The notes: generated by a model not told the origin, from the letters alone. DNA of 9,991 bases from an uncultured Caulobacteraceae bacterium (GCA_903884915.1 CAISGS010000024.1:1-9991); one strand, 5' to 3'; positions 1 to 6,057 are shown, numbered from the stretch's first letter. Program-made: numbers and translations.

Positions 1-146
1 CGGCCTAGGGTCCTGCGCGGTCTAGTCTAAGTACGGCCCCGGCGCCAATGGGGCTGACATTTTTAGTTTGGGCCGCAATCGATCCGGTGCCACTGTTCAG
101 TTTGAACGCACGACCTCAAAATCCGCCCCTGCAGGAGAAATAGCCC

Positions 147-899
147 ATGTATCGTCGAGCCCTCGTTCTGGCGCTGGCCGCCCTGACCCTGAGCAGTTCC
201 GGCTTGGCGTCAGCCGCTGCGCCCTCCCCCCTAACCGCCGCCCTAGCCGACGCGTCACGGCCAGCGACAGATGTGGCCCGTGACGGCGCCCGCCATCCGG
301 TCGAGATGCTAAGCTTTGCCGGGGTAAAGCCGGGCGACCGGGTCGCAGACTTCATGATGGGGTCTGGCTATTTTACCCGCATTCTGGCCGCAGCCGTCGG
401 GCCCAAGGGTCAGGTCTATGGCTATCAATCGGCTGAGTTCATAGCCTATCGCGCAGCCTACGCCACCGAACAGGCAGCGGTCGCCGCAGACTATAAGAAT
501 GTGACGATCATCGCCGCGCCCCTATCGGCGACGGGCCTTCCCGAAGGGTTGGATCTGGTCCTGACGGTTCAGAACTATCACGACCTGCATCTCAAGCCTT
601 TCCCGGTCGACACCGCAGCTTCGGTGAACCGGCAGGTGTTCAAGGCCCTCAAGCCCGGCGGCATCTATCTGGTGGTCGACCATGCCGCCGCCGCCGGTGC
701 GCCCTTGAGCGTCGCCGATAGCCTGCACCGCATCGACATGGCCATCGTCAAACAAGAGGTCGAGGCCGCAGGGTTCAAGCTGGTAAGCGAGAACAAGAGC
801 CTTGCCTTAGCCGCCGATGATCACAGCCTCAACGTCTTCTTGCCGGCCATTCGCGGCAAGACCGACCAATTTATCCTGAAATTCCAAAAGCCGAAATAG
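147..899 (+). CDS. Exported class I SAM-dependent methyltransferase-like protein (COG4798 type)
   Basis: This 250-residue protein has a clear signal peptide: positive residues RR at 3-4, a hydrophobic core at about 5-21, and an Ala-rich cleavage region ending near ASA-A at 23-25. The mature part has a Rossmann-type methyltransferase layout. The conserved entry (DVARDGARHPVEMLSFAGVKPG, about 42-63) leads into motif I, VADFMMGSGYFT (66-77), and later come the LVLTVQNYHDLH segment and GGIYLVVDHAA. The NYHDLH motif and the DVARD...R.P opening are typical, as I recall the family, of predicted exported methyltransferases (COG4798). Substrate and reaction are unknown. The start is supported by AGGAG at 133-137, 9 nt before the ATG. 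It appears monocistronic, with the oppositely oriented tRNA-Arg gene downstream. Export is odd for an enzyme needing S-adenosylmethionine, a cytosolic cofactor, so catalytic activity is unproven. The fold assignment is fairly sure, the function is not. Confidence 0.85.
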   Translation: MYRRALVLALAALTLSSSGLASAAAPSPLTAALADASRPATDVARDGARHPVEMLSFAGVKPGDRVADFMMGSGYFTRILAAAVGPKGQVYGYQSAEFIAYRAAYATEQAAVAADYKNVTIIAAPLSATGLPEGLDLVLTVQNYHDLHLKPFPVDTAASVNRQVFKALKPGGIYLVVDHAAAAGAPLSVADSLHRIDMAIVKQEVEAAGFKLVSENKSLALAADDHSLNVFLPAIRGKTDQFILKFQKPK

Positions 900-994
900 A
901 GGTAGGGGCTCGGCCCAATCCGGTAGCAATGAGGGCCTCATGACCTGCGGGACCCTATCCGACCCATAGGCGTCACCGACTGCACACCGAAAAT

Positions 995-1071
995 TGGCGC
1001 ACCCGACACGATTCGAACGTGTGACCTTTGCCTTCGGAGGGCAACGCTCTATCCAGCTGAGCTACGGGTGC
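995..1071 (-). tRNA. tRNA-Arg (anticodon CCG)
   Basis: Read on the minus strand this is a complete 77-nt cloverleaf including an encoded CCA. The acceptor stem GCACCCG/CGGGTGC has 7 perfect pairs, the D stem GCTC/GAGC 4, the anticodon stem TTGCC/GGCAA 5, and the T stem ACACG/CGTGT 5 with loop TTCGAAT. The anticodon loop is CTCCGAA, giving anticodon CCG (plus-strand 1035-1037), which decodes the arginine codon CGG. The discriminator base is G. No intron or mismatch is seen, so it should be functional. Confidence 0.97.
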
Positions 1072-1108
1072 CTTCGAGGCCGATGAGGGCCTGCGGCTTG
1101 TGGGGCGA

Positions 1109-1137
1109 GTGTTAGCGCAAGGATGGGGCGGGCGCAA
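1109..1137 (-). promoter_or_regulatory. Candidate promoter of tRNA-Arg
   Basis: On the minus strand, TTGCGC (1137-1132) and TAACAC (1114-1109) are separated by 17 nt. Read as the Caulobacter housekeeping consensus TTGACGS-N10-14-GCTANAWC, the -10 region GCTAACAC matches 7 of 8 positions with a 14-nt spacer. Transcription would start near 1102, about 30 nt before the mature tRNA 5' end, leaving a short leader for RNase P to remove. Assigned by eye. Confidence 0.45.
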
Positions 1138-1178
1138 TCTTGGTTGCGACGTCGGGCGCGGGTTTCGTTCGGCAGTGC

Positions 1179-1208
1179 GGGCCCACGTCCATGCTCCCTT
1201 ATGGGCCC
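1179..1208 (-). terminator. Candidate terminator hairpin of the ABC ATPase gene
   Basis: GGGCCCA (1179-1185) and TGGGCCC (1202-1208) form a perfect 7-bp G+C-rich inverted repeat with a 16-nt loop, directly abutting the stop codon of the ABC ATPase gene. No T-run follows on the minus strand, so it is not a canonical intrinsic terminator. It could act with Rho or protect the mRNA 3' end. Confidence 0.35.
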
Positions 1209-2171
1209 CTAGTCCTTGGTCGGGTCTGCAGCCGTGGGGTCGGCATAGGTCAGGGCGAGGAAGACATCTTCCAGATCGGGGTCTTCGGTCGCCAAGTCCT
1301 TGATCGCCACCCCGGCTTCACGCACGCGGTTGAGGACATCTTCGACCCCGGCCGTTGCAGTCTTGAAGGTCACAGCCAAGTGGCCATCGGGGCGCAGGCG
1401 GGCATCAAAGCCACCGAGATCAGGCACCGCGCTGAGGGGCTCACGCGGGGTGATGACCACCGCGCGGGTATCGAGCCTTTGCAGCAGGGTCGCGGTCGGT
1501 TCGCAGGCCACGACCTTGCCGCGATTGACGATGGCGATCGTATCGCAGAGCTCTTGGGCCTCTTCCAGATAGTGAGTGGTCAGGACGATGGTCACGCCCA
1601 GATCATTGAGGCCCTTAACATAGGACCAGAGCTGACGACGCAACTCGACATCGACCCCGGCGGTCGGCTCGTCCAAGATCAGGACCGGCGGGCGGTGGAC
1701 CATGGCCTTGGCCACCATCAGACGGCGCTTCATGCCGCCGGACAGGGCCCGGACATAGGCATCGGCCTTATCGCTAAGACCCAAAGCCGCCAAGAGGGCG
1801 TCGGTCTGACGCTCGGTCTTGGGCACCCCATAGAGACCGGCCTGCACCTCCAGCGATTCGCGGGGGGTGAAGAAGACGTCTGCGGCCAGTTCTTGCGGCA
1901 CGACGCCGATCGCGGCGCGGGCATCGCGCGGGCGGCTATCAATATCGCGGTCCCAGATCGAGACCTTGCCCGACGTCTTTTGCGTCAGGCCAGCGAGGAT
2001 ATTGATGAAGGTCGATTTTCCCGCCCCATTGGGCCCCAAGAGCCCAAAGATCGAGCCGCGCGGCACGGCCAGATCAATATGATCCAGCGCCGTCTTGGCC
2101 GCCGTGGTGCGGGTGGCAGGATAGGTCTTGACGAGGCCGCGCGCCTCGATGGCGTAATCAGGAAGGGTCAT
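1209..2171 (-). CDS. ABC-2 type transporter ATP-binding protein (YadG-like)
   Basis: This 320-residue protein has one complete ABC nucleotide-binding domain: Walker A GPNGAGKS (46-53), Q-loop Gln93 in VVPQE, signature LSGGMKRRLMVAKAM (143-157), Walker B VLILDEP (163-169) with catalytic Glu168, D-loop AGVD (171-174) and H-loop His200 in TTHYLEEA. The stretch after Walker B, AGVDVELRRQLW, closely resembles E. coli YadG, whose usual partner is the ABC-2 permease YadH. The C-terminal ~100 residues form the accessory region typical of such ATPases. It should bind a membrane permease at the inner face of the cytoplasmic membrane and drive export of an unknown substrate. No permease gene adjoins it here. 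I chose ATG 2171 because homology begins just after it (YAIEARGLVKTY); a 45-residue upstream extension looks spurious. No good Shine-Dalgarno precedes it and a -10-like hexamer lies 6 nt away, so the mRNA may be leaderless. Confidence 0.93.
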   Translation of the reverse strand: MTLPDYAIEARGLVKTYPATRTTAAKTALDHIDLAVPRGSIFGLLGPNGAGKSTFINILAGLTQKTSGKVSIWDRDIDSRPRDARAAIGVVPQELAADVFFTPRESLEVQAGLYGVPKTERQTDALLAALGLSDKADAYVRALSGGMKRRLMVAKAMVHRPPVLILDEPTAGVDVELRRQLWSYVKGLNDLGVTIVLTTHYLEEAQELCDTIAIVNRGKVVACEPTATLLQRLDTRAVVITPREPLSAVPDLGGFDARLRPDGHLAVTFKTATAGVEDVLNRVREAGVAIKDLATEDPDLEDVFLALTYADPTAADPTKD

Positions 2172-2177
2172 GGCCCT

Positions 2178-2206
2178 AGGGTATTGGCGGGTGGACCGGT
2201 CCGCAA
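2178..2206 (-). promoter_or_regulatory. Candidate leaderless promoter of the ABC ATPase gene
   Basis: On the minus strand, TTGCGG (2206-2201) lies 17 nt from TACCCT (2183-2178). Exactly 6 nt separate the latter from the ATG at 2171, so a start at the usual distance from the -10 would fall on the A of ATG. Each hexamer matches the consensus at only 3 of 6 positions, so this is weak. The spacing, the lack of a good ribosome binding site, and the dyad inside the spacer are the reasons to list it. Confidence 0.35.
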
Positions 2207-2211
2207 GCCAA
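2184..2211. promoter_or_regulatory. 28-bp dyad, candidate operator upstream of the ABC ATPase gene
   Basis: A perfect 10-bp palindrome GGACCGGTCC (2193-2202) is nested inside outer arms TTGGC (2184-2188) and GCCAA (2207-2211). Both share the same symmetry centre (2197/2198), so 11 of 14 base pairs are symmetric. It fills the spacer of the candidate ABC promoter, where a dimeric repressor would block RNA polymerase. The regulator is unknown. Confidence 0.4.
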
Positions 2212-2229
2212 GAGACGCATTTTGCTGAA

Positions 2230-2258
2230 TTGACGCCCCATCGGCCTCGCCTTAGGTA
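2230..2258 (+). promoter_or_regulatory. Candidate promoter of the zf-CHCC gene
   Basis: TTGACG (2230-2235), a five-of-six -35 and the exact Caulobacter-type TTGACGS start, is followed after 17 nt by a poor -10, TAGGTA (2253-2258). Transcription would begin near 2265, giving a leader of about 40 nt. The -35 is good and the -10 doubtful. Confidence 0.3.
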
Positions 2259-2304
2259 TGCGCCATGGGGCTCGTTGAGCAGACCGATGAGATGGAGTTG
2301 CGCC

Positions 2305-2550
2305 ATGACCGCTAAACCAACCGATACAGCAGGCCCCGCGGGCGAGGTCGTCTATGTCCACGGTCACCGGCTCGCCTGCGACGGCGTCGGCGGCGCGCTG
2401 GGCCATCCGCGCGTGTTCCTAGAGATGGGCGACGAGGCCTTTGTCGACTGCCCCTATTGCGACCGCCGCTTCATCCATACCGAGGCCAGCCCCAAGGCTA
2501 AACACGAGGCCCAGGTTCCCGGCGTCTATGAAATCGGCGGCGGGCACTAG
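2305..2550 (+). CDS. Small zf-CHCC zinc-finger protein (NDUFS6-like)
   Basis: This 81-residue protein has the zf-CHCC pattern shared with the C-terminal domain of mitochondrial complex I subunit NDUFS6. It shows LACDGVGGALGHPRVFLEM followed by VDCPYCDRRF, giving zinc ligands Cys25, His34, Cys49 and Cys52. The N-terminal ~14 residues are unstructured, as is common in these short bacterial versions. In alphaproteobacteria related proteins are regarded as accessory subunits of respiratory complex I. That role here is inferred from family membership, since no nuo genes are in the window. ATG 2305 is chosen because GGAG at 2294-2297 lies 7 nt upstream and the domain begins soon after. Reading further upstream in frame gives a tail crossing the divergent promoter region with no family resemblance. 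It is convergent with the zinc-ribbon gene, 32 nt apart. Confidence 0.9.
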   Translation: MTAKPTDTAGPAGEVVYVHGHRLACDGVGGALGHPRVFLEMGDEAFVDCPYCDRRFIHTEASPKAKHEAQVPGVYEIGGGH

Positions 2551-2573
2551 GCTCCCCAACACCGCTGGGGGCC
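2550..2573. terminator. Hairpin between convergent genes
   Basis: GGC-CCCCA (2550-2558, with T2553 bulged) can pair with TGGGGGCC (2566-2573) around a 7-nt loop. It sits in the 32-nt gap between two convergent stop codons and could serve either transcript. There is no T-run on either side, so intrinsic termination is doubtful. Confidence 0.35.
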
Positions 2574-2582
2574 TAAGGCGCT

Positions 2583-2897
2583 TCAGTCAAATATGTCGAA
2601 CAGGTCAAAGCGCTTTTTCTTGCCGCGCTTATAGTGATCGTCGTCATCATCATCCTTATAGCGCCTTGGCGGCTCTTGTCGGCCATAGGGCGCTTGGTAG
2701 GGTGCTTGATAGGGCGCGCCTTGGGGTGGAGGCGGCGCAGAACTTTCCGGCGGGGCAGACGACCCGGCGACCAGCTTTTCCAACTCACCGCGATCGAGCC
2801 AGACCCCGCGACAGGTGGGGCACATATCAAACTCGACGCCCTGACGGTTCACGGCGGTCATGGACTGATTGCAGTTGGGGCAAAGAAGCAGGGGCAT
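2583..2897 (-). CDS. Small TFIIB-type zinc-ribbon protein with Asp-rich tail
   Basis: This 104-residue protein has an N-terminal zinc ribbon: CPNC (Cys6, Cys9) and CPTC (Cys26, Cys29), then the family hallmark GVWLDRGELEKL (31-42). A Pro/Ala/Tyr-rich low-complexity linker (about 45-75) with repeated YQAPY units follows. The C-terminus has six consecutive Asp residues (DDDDDD), a basic patch (KRGKKKR) and a hydrophobic/acidic end, FDLFDIFD. This ribbon plus Asp-rich tail recurs in bacterial 'zf-TFIIB domain-containing' proteins of unknown role. Nucleic-acid or protein binding is plausible but unproven. The start is well supported by AAGGA on the minus strand (plus 2904-2908), 6 nt before the ATG. 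The gene is divergent from polA, and its leader contains the inverted-repeat element at 2924-2993, which may control its expression. Confidence 0.9.
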   Translation of the reverse strand: MPLLLCPNCNQSMTAVNRQGVEFDMCPTCRGVWLDRGELEKLVAGSSAPPESSAPPPPQGAPYQAPYQAPYGRQEPPRRYKDDDDDDHYKRGKKKRFDLFDIFD

Positions 2898-2917
2898 GGG
2901 TCATCCTTCTGAACATT

Positions 2918-2993
2918 AAGAAAGGGTGCGCTCGACACCAACAGTCAGGGTGTGGGGTGGGGGGTAACCCTAGAACCAGCACCGAGCGCACCC
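2918..2993 (-). promoter_or_regulatory. Candidate structured leader / attenuator of the zinc-ribbon gene
   Basis: GGGTGCGCTCG (2924-2934) and CGAGCGCACCC (2983-2993) form a perfect 11-bp inverted repeat around a 48-nt loop. On the minus strand the stem is followed at once by TTTCTT (2923-2918), then 10 nt later by the Shine-Dalgarno of the zinc-ribbon gene. A second hairpin, ACACC/GGTGT (2935-2939 with 2949-2953), stacks directly on the long stem. GGTG (2939-2936) could pair instead with CACC (2928-2925), which would break the long stem. This resembles a terminator/antiterminator leader. I recognise no known riboswitch class. Confidence 0.4.
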
Positions 2994-3094
2994 GATGCGG
3001 TCCGACATCACGTCCAACCGTCAAAGACAGTCAAAAACGCCAGAGGGGCCCGGTCCGCTCAGTTGATGTGGGGAGCGGGAATTGGGGTTTCAAG

Positions 3095-3110
3095 GGGGGA
3101 TGCATCCCCC
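3095..3110. promoter_or_regulatory. 16-bp perfect palindrome upstream of polA
   Basis: GGGGGATGCATCCCCC is a perfect 16-bp palindrome, ending 2 bp before the candidate polA -35 hexamer (3113-3118). The position suits an activator or repressor site overlapping the edge of the promoter. The binding protein is unknown. Confidence 0.4.
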
Positions 3111-3112
3111 TA

Positions 3113-3141
3113 GTGACCAAAGCGCAGGACCGGCCTATTCT
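3113..3141 (+). promoter_or_regulatory. Candidate leaderless promoter of polA
   Basis: GTGACC (3113-3118, 4 of 6 to TTGACA) and TATTCT (3136-3141, 4 of 6 to TATAAT) are separated by the optimal 17 nt. The polA ATG at 3148 follows the -10 after 6 nt, so transcription would begin on or next to the A of ATG. GGTCCC, just before the ATG, is not a Shine-Dalgarno. This points to a leaderless mRNA. Confidence 0.5.
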
Positions 3142-3147
3142 GGTCCC

Positions 3148-6057
3148 ATGACCGAATCCGCTGACACACTCCTCGCCCCTGCCCCTTCGGACCAGCCGCC
3201 TGTGCGGCTCTATCTGGTTGATGGGTCGGGTTATATATTTCGGGCCTATCACGCCTTGCCGCCGCTCACGCGCAAGTCCGATGGGATGCCGGTGGGGGCG
3301 GTGCAGGGCTTTTGCAATATGTTGTGGAAGCTCTTGGTCGAGATGCGGACCGCGCCCGATGGGCCGACCCATTTGGCGGTGATCTTTGACCAGTCGGGCA
3401 AGACCTTCCGCAATGATCTCTATCCCGCCTACAAGGCCCATCGCCCGCCCGCGCCGGAGGACCTGATCCCGCAATTTGCGCTGGTGCGTGAAGCGACGCG
3501 GGCCTTTGGCGTTCCAGCCATCGAGCTGGCCAACTATGAGGCCGATGACCTGATCGCCTCCTATGCCACCCATGTGCGCGATCTGGGCGGCGAGGCGGTG
3601 ATTGTCTCATCGGACAAGGACCTGATGCAGTTGGTCGGGGATCGGGTGATGATGCTCGACACCATGAAGAACCTCAAGATCGGACCCGATCAGGTGTTCG
3701 ACAAGTTCGGGGTCAGCCCGGACAAGGTGGTCGATCTTCAGGCCCTGACCGGCGACAGCGTCGATAATGTGCCCGGTGCGCCGGGAATTGGGGTCAAGAC
3801 GGCGGCGCTGCTGATCAATGAATATGGCGATCTGGACACGGTTTTGGCCCGCGCGGGCGAGATCAAGCAGGATAAGCGCCGCCAGACCCTGATCGACTTT
3901 GCCGACCAGATCCGCCTGTCGCGCGAGCTGGTGCGGCTGGACGTCAATACGCCCATGCCGGTGGCGCTCGAAGATCTGGTGGTCGACGACCCTCACGGCC
4001 CGGCCCTGATGGCCTTTCTGGAAGAGATGGAATTTCGCTCGCTGGCCCGGCGGGTGGGGGACGGGGGGGCTGATGCCCGCGCCGCCTCGGCCAACGGCAA
4101 TGGCTTTAGCCCGCGACCGAGCGGCTCTGCGCCCGCCAGCGCCCCGACCATGGCCCCTCGCCCCTTCACGGCCAGCGAGAACGCGCCCGTCGCCGTTACC
4201 CCTCAGCAGATCGACACCACCGCCTATGTCTGCGTGCGCGACCTCGCCACGCTGGACGAGTGGATTGCGAGGGCGCAGGCCGCTGGCACCATCGCCTTCG
4301 ACACGGAAACCGACGCCCTGTCCTCGGCCAATGCGGGGCTGGTCGGCGTGTCCTTGGCCGTTGCGCCGGGTCAAGCCTGCTATATCCCGCTGGCGCACCG
4401 GCAAGGCGAAGGTCTGCTGTTAGAGGCTCCAGAGGCGCTGGATCAGATCCCGATGGATCAGGCCTTGGCGCGGCTAAAGCCCCTGCTCGAAAATCCCGCA
4501 GTGCTTAAGGTCGGGCAGAATGCCAAATATGATCTGGCCGTCCTGTCGCGCTATGGCATCGCGGTGGGCCCCATCGACGACACCATGCTGATCTCCTATG
4601 TGCTTGAGGCCGGTCTGCACGGCCACGGCATGGACGAGCTGTCACGCCTGTGGCTGGGTCATGAGCCGATCAGCTTCAAGTCGGTTACCGGCACCGGCAA
4701 GGCGCAAAAGAGCTTTGACCAGATCGGCCTAGAGGCCGCGACTCCCTATGCCGCCGAAGATGCCGACGTGACCTTGCGCCTGCATCAAGCCTTGCGTCCG
4801 CGCCTCGCCAAAGAGAACCTGCTCACCGTCTATGAGACCCTCGAGCGGCCCTTGCCCGCCGTGCTGGCCCAGATGGAATGCGCCGGGATCAAGGTCGATC
4901 AGGAGCGTCTGCGCCAACTGTCACACGAATTTGCCCTGCGCATGAACGATCTGGAGATCAAGGCCCAAGAGATTGTCGGTCACCCGTTCAATCTGGCCAG
5001 CCCCAAACAGATCGGCGACATATTGTTTGGCGAGCTTAGCCTGCCCGGCGGCAAGAAGACCGCTACGGGTGCCTGGAGCACCGACGCCGCTGTGCTCGAA
5101 GACCTCGCCCTGACCGGCCACGCCCTGCCCAAGGTCTTGCTGGACTGGCGCCAACTGGCCAAGCTGCGCGGCACCTATACCGAGGCTCTGGTCGCCGCCA
5201 TCGCGCCGCGCACCGGACGGGTCCATACCTCCTTCTCGCTGGCCTCGACCACCACCGGGCGGCTGTCCTCGTCGGACCCGAACCTGCAGAACATCCCGGT
5301 GCGCACCGAAGAGGGTCGCAAGATCCGCCAAGCCTTTATCGCCGAACCCGACCACGTCCTGATCAGCGCCGACTATAGTCAGATCGAGCTACGGCTTCTG
5401 GCCCATATTGGCGATATTCCCCAGCTCAAGAAGGCCTTTGCCGACGGGCTCGACATCCATGCCATGACCGCTTCTGAGATGTTCGGCGTGCCGGTCGAGG
5501 GGATGGACCCGATGATCCGCCGTCAGGCCAAGGCGATCAATTTCGGCATTATCTATGGCATTTCGGGCTTTGGCCTCGCCAATCAGCTCTCGATCCCACA
5601 AGATCAGGCCGCTGCCTATATCCGCACCTATTTTGAGCGCTTCCCCGGCATCCGGGCCTATATGGACAAGACCAAGGCCGAGGTTCACGCCAATGGCTAT
5701 GTGACCAGCCTGTTTGGCCGCCGCATCAACATCCCCGACATCCGCGCCAAGGCCGCTGGCATGCGCCAGTTCGCCGAACGCGCCGCCATCAATGCCCCGA
5801 TCCAAGGGGCGGCGGCTGACATTATTCGCCGGGCCATGGTGCGTATGCCTGCGGCTCTGGCCCAAGAGGGCTTGAAGGCCCGCATGCTGTTGCAGGTCCA
5901 CGATGAACTGGTGTTCGAGGCCCCGGCGTCAGAAGCCGACGCGGTCTGCGCCCTCGCCAAACGGGTGATGGAACGGGCCGCCGAGCCTGCGGTTCAGATC
6001 AGCGTGCCCTTGATCGTCGAAGCCAAGGCCGCATTGAACTGGGACGAGGCGCACTAG
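3148..6057 (+). CDS. polA: DNA polymerase I
   Basis: This complete 969-residue polymerase (E. coli: 928) removes RNA primers, fills Okazaki gaps and repairs DNA. The 5' nuclease domain (about 18-300) keeps LVDGSGYIFRAYHA (Asp25), the KTFRNDLYPAYKAHRPP segment, EADD, SSDKDL, and the GDSVDNVPGAPGIG helix-hairpin-helix. An Ala/Pro/Ser-rich flexible linker (about 308-355) explains most of the extra length. The 3'-5' proofreading domain is intact: Asp385 and Glu387 in DTETD, Asp462 in VGQNAKYD, and Tyr534 and Asp538 in YAAEDADVT. The polymerase domain has TTGRLSSSDPNLQNIPVR, motif A SADYSQIELR (Asp742), the O-helix with Arg791, Lys795, Phe799 and Tyr803, and motif C QVHDELVFE (Asp919), ending in NWDEAH like E. 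coli. ATG 3148 is preferred because in-frame extensions to 3100 or 3082 cross the palindrome and promoter and add no family sequence. The 3' end overlaps the next gene by 4 nt, tail to tail. Confidence 0.98.
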   Translation: MTESADTLLAPAPSDQPPVRLYLVDGSGYIFRAYHALPPLTRKSDGMPVGAVQGFCNMLWKLLVEMRTAPDGPTHLAVIFDQSGKTFRNDLYPAYKAHRPPAPEDLIPQFALVREATRAFGVPAIELANYEADDLIASYATHVRDLGGEAVIVSSDKDLMQLVGDRVMMLDTMKNLKIGPDQVFDKFGVSPDKVVDLQALTGDSVDNVPGAPGIGVKTAALLINEYGDLDTVLARAGEIKQDKRRQTLIDFADQIRLSRELVRLDVNTPMPVALEDLVVDDPHGPALMAFLEEMEFRSLARRVGDGGADARAASANGNGFSPRPSGSAPASAPTMAPRPFTASENAPVAVTPQQIDTTAYVCVRDLATLDEWIARAQAAGTIAFDTETDALSSANAGLVGVSLAVAPGQACYIPLAHRQGEGLLLEAPEALDQIPMDQALARLKPLLENPAVLKVGQNAKYDLAVLSRYGIAVGPIDDTMLISYVLEAGLHGHGMDELSRLWLGHEPISFKSVTGTGKAQKSFDQIGLEAATPYAAEDADVTLRLHQALRPRLAKENLLTVYETLERPLPAVLAQMECAGIKVDQERLRQLSHEFALRMNDLEIKAQEIVGHPFNLASPKQIGDILFGELSLPGGKKTATGAWSTDAAVLEDLALTGHALPKVLLDWRQLAKLRGTYTEALVAAIAPRTGRVHTSFSLASTTTGRLSSSDPNLQNIPVRTEEGRKIRQAFIAEPDHVLISADYSQIELRLLAHIGDIPQLKKAFADGLDIHAMTASEMFGVPVEGMDPMIRRQAKAINFGIIYGISGFGLANQLSIPQDQAAAYIRTYFERFPGIRAYMDKTKAEVHANGYVTSLFGRRINIPDIRAKAAGMRQFAERAAINAPIQGAAADIIRRAMVRMPAALAQEGLKARMLLQVHDELVFEAPASEADAVCALAKRVMERAAEPAVQISVPLIVEAKAALNWDEAH

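Noticed and set aside
1..146. Possible end of an upstream gene or a promoter at the left edge
   Set aside because: No open frame ends convincingly here. Several TTG-containing hexamers can be paired at about 17 nt, but none has an acceptable -10. Only the Shine-Dalgarno at 133-137 is supported.
6..957. TAGGGTCC (6-13) and GGACCCTA (950-957) as inverted repeats framing the methyltransferase gene, suggesting a small mobile unit
   Set aside because: Eight bases over this distance is within chance, there is no target duplication, and the gene has ordinary chromosomal composition.
1140..2228. A 362-codon plus-strand open frame opposite the ABC ATPase gene
   Set aside because: It lies antisense to a gene with all ABC motifs, shows no recognisable domain, and has the Gly/Arg/Asp/His-rich composition typical of shadow frames in G+C-rich DNA.
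3082..3147. N-terminal extensions of polA starting at 3082 or 3100
   Set aside because: They add sequence with no PolI homology, translate the palindrome and candidate promoter, and lack a ribosome binding site at the usual distance.
2441..3151. A 236-codon plus-strand frame across the zinc-ribbon gene and the polA promoter
   Set aside because: It overlaps two small genes with clear zinc ligands and good starts, crosses the divergent promoter region, and has Arg/Ser/Pro-rich shadow composition.
4028..4230. Possible loss or disruption of PolI proofreading because of the Ala/Pro-rich insertion
   Set aside because: The insertion lies in the linker before the exonuclease domain. All five DEDDy residues (Asp385, Glu387, Asp462, Tyr534, Asp538) are present.
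3607..4404. A 265-codon minus-strand frame within polA, and others antisense to polA at 4921-5355 and 5389-5901
   Set aside because: All are antisense shadows of conserved polA domains, with no family resemblance and no ribosome binding site that I can see.
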